Shown here: positions 4,701 to 7,091 of the stretch, one piece after another | Layout of the letters: the number at the start of each line of letters is the position of its first letter | Position numbering within the stretch: position 1 is the stretch's first letter | DNA from: an uncultured Saprospiraceae bacterium | GTDB lineage: Bacteria > Bacteroidota > Bacteroidia > Chitinophagales > Saprospiraceae | DNA length: 7,091 bases | Assembly (NCBI GenBank): GCA_937959375.1 | Contig: CALGLS010000425.1 | Location: forward strand, 1-7,091 | Direction of reading: 5' to 3' | Translations under genes and position numbers: made by a program | Notes under the pieces: generated by a model | What the model saw: the letters and a program-made list of their open reading frames with translations, nothing else | Databases searched by the model: none | What the model was told of the DNA's origin: nothing

Positions 4701-7091
4701 AAACAACAATGCTTGCGCTCAAGGTGATACGCTTTTTGATATTCCAGTAGGATGCTGCGTTTCTATAACTTATGAATACGATGCTAGTAATGCGCCTTTG
4801 GGTTTTTACAATAATCAAGGAACAACACTTTCAGGTCCTGCAGGTCAGGTTTATCTAAATTTTGATGGCCAAAGTTCGAACAGCGAAGACGTTCTTCTTG
4901 GTGGTATTATTGAATGTGGATCGCTTGAAGTACTTTTCGGAATGTCTGTAAGTGAAACGGATGTCTGCGATGATCAATTTATAACATGTACTTTCAACTT
5001 CACCAACAATACAAATGTAGCTTTACAAGCAATAGATTTTGAAGCCAATATTCCCGCTCCTGCCACTTGGGCAAGTGAGCCTTACTACATGAATGCCATT
5101 AGTTTGAGTGGCACCAACATTACTGGTTCTAATGATGCGACATTTACCATTTCGGAAATTCCTCCAAATTCCAACGGTGGCTTTTCTATTGACATTTACT
5201 TAGGAGATTGGACTGCTTCTGGTTCCTTCGAAGTGACGTCAATGATTTCGCAACTCCCTAATTTTGTGAATGGAAACGGTGCTGATATTTTAATCAACTC
5301 ACCTACTATTTTTGTCAACGGCGGACCTACCATTACTACCATTGATGAAATTGAAATTATGGCTGGCGATTCCGTCAACTTATCTGTGACCCTTACCAAT
5401 GGTCAAAATCCAATTTGGCAAACAGCTGGTGATGGAATCTTTAATGACTCAACGAGTCTGACCCCTATTTACATTCCTGGTTCACAGGACATTGCAAACG
5501 GCAGCGTTGAACTTAGTGTAGAAGTTGAAAATACCGTCTCTAGTTGTGAAAATGGTTTGGGAACGACCACAATATTGATCGAAGAATCGCCTTGTTTAAT
5601 TCCAATCATTACGACAACAACCGAAACCTATTGTGAAGGAGATGTAGTCAATATTTTTGGGCAAGACGTCTCGAGTGCAGGCTTATATGAGGCAACGTTT
5701 ATTGCAGCAGATGGTTGTGACTCTCTTTCTCAAATCACTTTAGTTTTCAATACGAGTTATGACCAAACGAATACGCTTGAGTATTGCCAAGGCGACACTG
5801 CTTTTATTGCTGGACAAGTCATAACCTCTGACGAATCACTTTCTAACACTTACAATACAGCAGCAGGTTGCGACTCTACAGTCATCAATAACATTGTGTT
5901 TTTAGCCAATACCTTTACCGAAGAAACCCTAACCTATTGCACTGGAGAAACGGCTATTGTATTTGGCTTGGCGCAAACAGCGGATGGAGTCTTTAGTGAA
6001 TCCTACACAGCCTTCAACAGCTGTGACTCTACGCATCAGATCACGCTCATTTTTAACGATCCAGTTACCACCAACCAAACTATTGAAATATGCGACGGAG
6101 AAACTGCCTTTATTTTTGGCGATGATGAATCAACTGCGGGTTTCTACGAATCTACTTTTACCAGTGTTCTCAACTGTGATTCTACTCATCAAATTGAATT
6201 AATTGTATACAACAATGTGCTCACTACTGAGTCACTAACGATCTGTGAAGGAACATCAATTGACATTTTTGGAAACGCAGAAAGTCAAGCTGGCCTTTAT
6301 GAAAACACCTTTACTTCATTCAATAATTGTGATTCAATTCATCAAATTACCTTGACGGTAAATGAGCTGATTCTCACCTCAGAAGAAATACAATTATGCG
6401 AAGGAGAAGAAGCTATCATTTTTGGAAACACAGAAACTCAAGCTGGTGTTTACGATGCCACCTTTAGTTCGTCCATTACTGGTTGTGACTCAACTCATCA
6501 AATCACCCTTTCTTTTAATTCAGAAATCAACACCAGCGAGGCCCTCAATATTTGCGAAGGAGAAAGTATTCTAATTTTTGGAAACGAGGAAACCACTGCT
6601 GGTGTTTACGAAAGTAATGGTAGCTCAGTTAGTGGATGTGACTCGATCCATCAGATCACTTTGATTGTGAATCAAGCCATCACCACTACTCAAACAATGG
6701 CGATTTGCGAAGGTGAATCAGCTTTGATATTTGGTAATGATGAAACAACTACTGGTTCATATGAAGCAACCTTTACTAGCATCAACAATTGCGATTCGAC
6801 ACATCAAATTGAACTGATCGTAAATGAAAATATTTTGACGACAGCATCTCTAAATATTTGCGATGGCGAAACGATTGATATTTTTGGCAATGCGGAAAGT
6901 CAAGCTGGCATTTATGAAAACACCTTTACCTCATTCAACAATTGTGATTCAGTTCATCAAATTACCTTGGCGGTAAATGAGCTTATTTTCACTTCAGAAG
7001 AAATGCAATATTGTGAAGGAGAAACAGTGCTCGTTTTTGGGACACCTCAAACAACATCTGGTGTTTATGAAGCTATCTTTGTGTCAAACAC
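1792..7091 (+). CDS. Giant multidomain secreted surface protein (adhesin-like, probable T9SS cargo), 3' end missing
   Basis: One open frame of 1766 complete codons with no stop, running off the window. Residues 1-18 (MKKILTLTLLLFCSLLIA) are a signal peptide, probably cut before QQQ. Domains: seven FG-GAP_2-like repeats (22-411); two SprB-like modules (413-581); a vWA domain (589-778) with MIDAS residues D600, S602, S604, T673 and D703; a beta-rich, CARDB-like stretch (about 785-915); a DUF11 module (about 917-1037); a second DUF11-like sandwich (about 1044-1177); a PKD/Ig-like module (about 1178-1265); then 51-residue Cys repeats (from 1272). The modules suggest an exported adhesin: propeller and vWA bind ligands, the rest is stalk. 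Type IX secretion is inferred from this mosaic; the C-terminal sorting domain that would prove it lies outside the window. The gene follows a sigma/anti-sigma pair and may be co-transcribed or controlled by it. I see no catalytic domain. No gene symbol is justified. Confidence 0.9.
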   Translation, partial: MKKILTLTLLLFCSLLIAQQQIGDDIVGVTDEEESGSAVALSADGTRVAIGAPYKDADATRNGQVRVFDFDGNDWVQIGDDINGEESWDQSGTGVALSADGNRLAIGAPLNDGSDPADSNIGHVRIFDLIGSEWVQIGNDIDGDFSNNRTGLDVSLSPDGTRVGIIGRSVGNGQDFRVFELVAGSWVQIGQTILAQNAYDDEPGTSDFSDDGNRFVLGSPRQTSTIPNSGVVKVYDLIGGLWSLVGSPLGGNDAYDLFGSGVAISGDGNRIAAGAPFGSSLTTCNSWSSTGYVKIFDFLGGDFVEMALIPAEDCNNRFGSDLSMSSSGNRIAIGGYHNDDGGDQAGNLRVYDNVNNYWIKVGEDIDGSEEFDQLGVSVAISDNGSIVAIGANQSNNESTNAGYTQVYNRFFGADIVEGNATCVGANNGSIEIFSSGLTSPYVYTYTLIFEDGSTIAAGTFEENAFTIENLAEGEYEFSIFDEDGNLIFEESVEITGIVGSIFEILDITTVNSVNNLPTGSISVSIDGGIPDYTLTWSGPSTGNLTSSNPEFQIQGLSAGLYSFYVLDALGNIITQDVTIINEEAPQQTCDAPLDIIIMNDVSGSVDAVEYEESKAFFANFCNSLNVGFNADDSNVAIAEFSESNQQELKIPLTGDIANLNDYINDTRSFNQGTNPNTALTFAHDYLEEFGRDGVTKIIVLSTDALSSQVGPSLVALSEQYQAEGYVIVTIAFDDAFTNPYTQSILQQTATVELLAPGADAYSDLTEELADYIVNVYVCPLDPGASNTIYFNRDGVIEILDYTINGDCPTFESIDIEILVTAQQQLSLPAGTPISFYLNDPQLFSATPILTNYIPCAIEAGGSETVIVNIPITGPANIWAVLNDASLLPPVTLPTTTVDELVYINNFDNVSICVDEIPTVSVFKSTSTPTPICGNTVIYTIDVCNISSLDLFGVQVIDDVPQGFELLNQSVNNNACAQGDTLFDIPVGCCVSITYEYDASNAPLGFYNNQGTTLSGPAGQVYLNFDGQSSNSEDVLLGGIIECGSLEVLFGMSVSETDVCDDQFITCTFNFTNNTNVALQAIDFEANIPAPATWASEPYYMNAISLSGTNITGSNDATFTISEIPPNSNGGFSIDIYLGDWTASGSFEVTSMISQLPNFVNGNGADILINSPTIFVNGGPTITTIDEIEIMAGDSVNLSVTLTNGQNPIWQTAGDGIFNDSTSLTPIYIPGSQDIANGSVELSVEVENTVSSCENGLGTTTILIEESPCLIPIITTTTETYCEGDVVNIFGQDVSSAGLYEATFIAADGCDSLSQITLVFNTSYDQTNTLEYCQGDTAFIAGQVITSDESLSNTYNTAAGCDSTVINNIVFLANTFTEETLTYCTGETAIVFGLAQTADGVFSESYTAFNSCDSTHQITLIFNDPVTTNQTIEICDGETAFIFGDDESTAGFYESTFTSVLNCDSTHQIELIVYNNVLTTESLTICEGTSIDIFGNAESQAGLYENTFTSFNNCDSIHQITLTVNELILTSEEIQLCEGEEAIIFGNTETQAGVYDATFSSSITGCDSTHQITLSFNSEINTSEALNICEGESILIFGNEETTAGVYESNGSSVSGCDSIHQITLIVNQAITTTQTMAICEGESALIFGNDETTTGSYEATFTSINNCDSTHQIELIVNENILTTASLNICDGETIDIFGNAESQAGIYENTFTSFNNCDSVHQITLAVNELIFTSEEMQYCEGETVLVFGTPQTTSGVYEAIFVSN
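1855..3024 (+). repeat. Seven FG-GAP_2-like repeats forming a probable seven-bladed beta-propeller
   Basis: Residues about 22-411 contain seven units of 50-61 residues: 22-77, 78-136, 137-188, 189-244, 245-305, 306-360 and 361-411. The core pattern is QIGDDIxG, then GxxVALSxDGxRxAIGAP, then GxVRVFDxxGxxW. The third unit (VSLSPDGTRVGIIGRS) and fourth (TSDFSDDGNRFVLGSP) are the most diverged, and the last lacks the closing Trp. Integrin alpha-type FG-GAP repeats build seven-bladed propellers, so seven units fit one complete closed ring used as a ligand-binding head. The classical DxDxDG calcium loop is not obvious in these units. Confidence 0.82.
3028..3534 (+). other. Two SprB-like beta modules
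   Basis: Residues 413-500 and about 503-581 each follow the SprB-repeat scheme: an opening strand ending in a 'NGSIEI' or 'TGSISV' turn, a 'SPYVYTYT' or 'IPDYTLTW' strand, an 'IENLAEGEYEFSIFDEDGN' or 'IQGLSAGLYSFYVLDALGN' hairpin, then a closing strand. The first has the usual Cys (C422) before GANNGS; the second lacks it (NSVNNLPTGS). SprB repeats occur in the mobile gliding adhesin SprB of Flavobacterium and in many large Bacteroidota surface proteins. They probably act as spacers between propeller and vWA domain. Confidence 0.65.
3556..4125 (+). other. von Willebrand factor A domain with intact MIDAS
   Basis: Residues 589-778. The first strand reads LDIIIMNDVSGSVD, giving the DxSxS motif as D600, S602 and S604. 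The loop NQGTNPNTAL gives the MIDAS threonine T673, and KIIVLSTDA gives the distal aspartate D703. All five metal-coordinating positions are present, so the domain should bind a divalent cation and, through it, a protein or glycan ligand. C589 and C778 bracket the domain and could close it with a disulfide, as in many extracellular vWA domains. The usual TDG is TDA here. Confidence 0.88.
4540..4902 (+). other. DUF11-type beta-sandwich module
   Basis: Residues about 917-1037. The pattern 'VFKSTSTPTPICGNTVIYTIDVCN' followed by 'FGVQVIDDVPQGFEL' matches DUF11, whose members read roughly 'vsKtvsp..v..Gdtv.YtitvtN.g...a.nvtvtDtlP.gl'. The added cysteines (C932, C943 and the CC pair at 988-989) could form local disulfides. 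DUF11 domains are stalk modules of bacterial surface proteins. The preceding stretch (about 4144-4536) is also beta-rich, with 'IDIEILVT' and 'ISFYLNDPQL' strands like CARDB; that assignment is weaker. Confidence 0.65.
4921..5586 (+). other. Second DUF11-like module and a PKD/Ig-like module
   Basis: Residues 1044-1177 form a beta-rich unit (MSVSETDVCDDQFITCTFNFTN then FEANIPAPATW and ISEIPPNSNGGFSIDIYLG), read as a diverged DUF11/CARDB-like sandwich. Residues 1178-1265 carry the pattern IWQTAGDGIFNDSTSLTPIYIPG then DIANGSVELSVEV. I recognise this as a PKD/Ig-like module common in long Bacteroidota proteins ('W.t.GdG.F.d....p.Y.PG..D...G.v.Lt'). Both are probable stalk units. Boundaries are approximate. 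Confidence 0.5.
5605..7091 (+). repeat. Ten 51-residue two-cysteine repeats (153-base period), last one cut
   Basis: Consensus of each unit: ICEGExxxIFGNxExxAGxYExTF, then TSxNNCDSxHQITLIVN. The first Cys codons lie at 5632, 5785, 5938, 6091, 6244, 6397, 6553, 6706, 6859 and 7012, so the step is 153 bases each time except 156 once. The second Cys follows 28 residues later in every complete unit, or 29 in unit 6, which has one extra residue (SSSITGCDS). The paired cysteines suggest one disulfide per repeat. Unit 2 is the most diverged (IAGQVITSDESLSNTY). I do not know a Pfam name for this repeat, but similar 'CEG...G..CDS' units are common in large Bacteroidota surface proteins. It is a probable rigid stalk. 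Confidence 0.9.
5911..7091 (+). repeat. 615-base super-repeat of four units (5911-6525 and 6526-7091)
   Basis: Units 3-6 and 7-10 match pairwise. HQIELIV occurs only in units 4 and 8. GNAESQAGxYENTFTSFNNC occurs only in units 5 and 9. NELIxTSEExQxCEGE links 5/6 and 9/10. The best DNA match is 6271-6408 against 6886-7023, with 15 mismatches in 138 bases by my count (about 89 percent identity), while neighbouring single units are far less alike. This points to duplication of a four-unit block after the single units had already diverged. The second copy is cut by the window end. Confidence 0.75.

Noticed and set aside
2867..5399. Minus-strand open frames at 2867-3130, 3123-3335, 4344-4601 and 5196-5399
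   Set aside because: All are antisense to the continuous giant frame, are low in complexity, and have no recognisable motif or start context.
5957..6202. Plus-strand out-of-frame ORF inside the Cys repeats
   Set aside because: It is in a different frame over units 3-4 of the repeat array and has no signal, domain or start site; the paired-Cys frame is the coding one.
5605..7091. CRISPR-like or noncoding tandem array
   Set aside because: The 153-base period is a whole number of codons, the units are protein-coding without stops, and there are no short identical repeats with unique spacers.

Overview
The window is AT-rich and looks like a member of the Bacteroidota. The evidence is an ECF sigma factor followed by an inner-membrane-anchored outer-membrane beta-barrel protein, weak Shine-Dalgarno signals, and a huge secreted protein built from FG-GAP_2, SprB-like, vWA and DUF11-type modules with 51-residue Cys repeats. 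Such mosaics are typical of type IX secretion (T9SS) cargo in gliding or particle-associated marine Bacteroidota, possibly near Saprospiria; that finer placement is a guess. All genes lie on the + strand and coding sequence fills nearly everything.

Layout: (1) 1-105 is the last 34 codons of an ECF-type RNA polymerase sigma factor (region 4 helix-turn-helix). (2) 102-1727 encodes a 541-residue protein that overlaps the sigma factor by ATGA. It has a short cytoplasmic head, a basic stretch, one transmembrane helix, about 235 residues of Asn/Thr/Lys/Ser/Gln-rich linker and a C-terminal outer-membrane beta-barrel domain. This is the architecture of the dual membrane-spanning anti-sigma factors (Dma) described in Bacteroides. 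(3) 1728-1791 is a 64-base spacer with no visible terminator. (4) 1792-7091 is an uninterrupted reading frame of at least 1766 codons that leaves the window. In order it holds a signal peptide, seven FG-GAP_2-like repeats (probably one closed seven-bladed propeller), two SprB-like modules, a vWA domain with an intact MIDAS, DUF11/CARDB-like beta-sandwiches, a PKD/Ig-like module, and ten copies (the last cut) of a 51-residue two-cysteine repeat.

Working model (inference): the barrel protein senses a state of the outer membrane or cell surface and holds the sigma factor at the inner membrane. Release of the sigma factor would change transcription, possibly including the adjacent giant surface protein. 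The giant protein looks like an adhesin: propeller and MIDAS vWA as binding heads, and disulfide-bearing repeats as a stalk. The most notable points are the sigma/dual-membrane anti-sigma/giant adhesin gene order, the near-perfect 153-base repeat register with a four-unit (615-base) super-repeat, and an O-glycosylation-like D-S-[T/I/V/L] tripeptide at the same place in every complete repeat.
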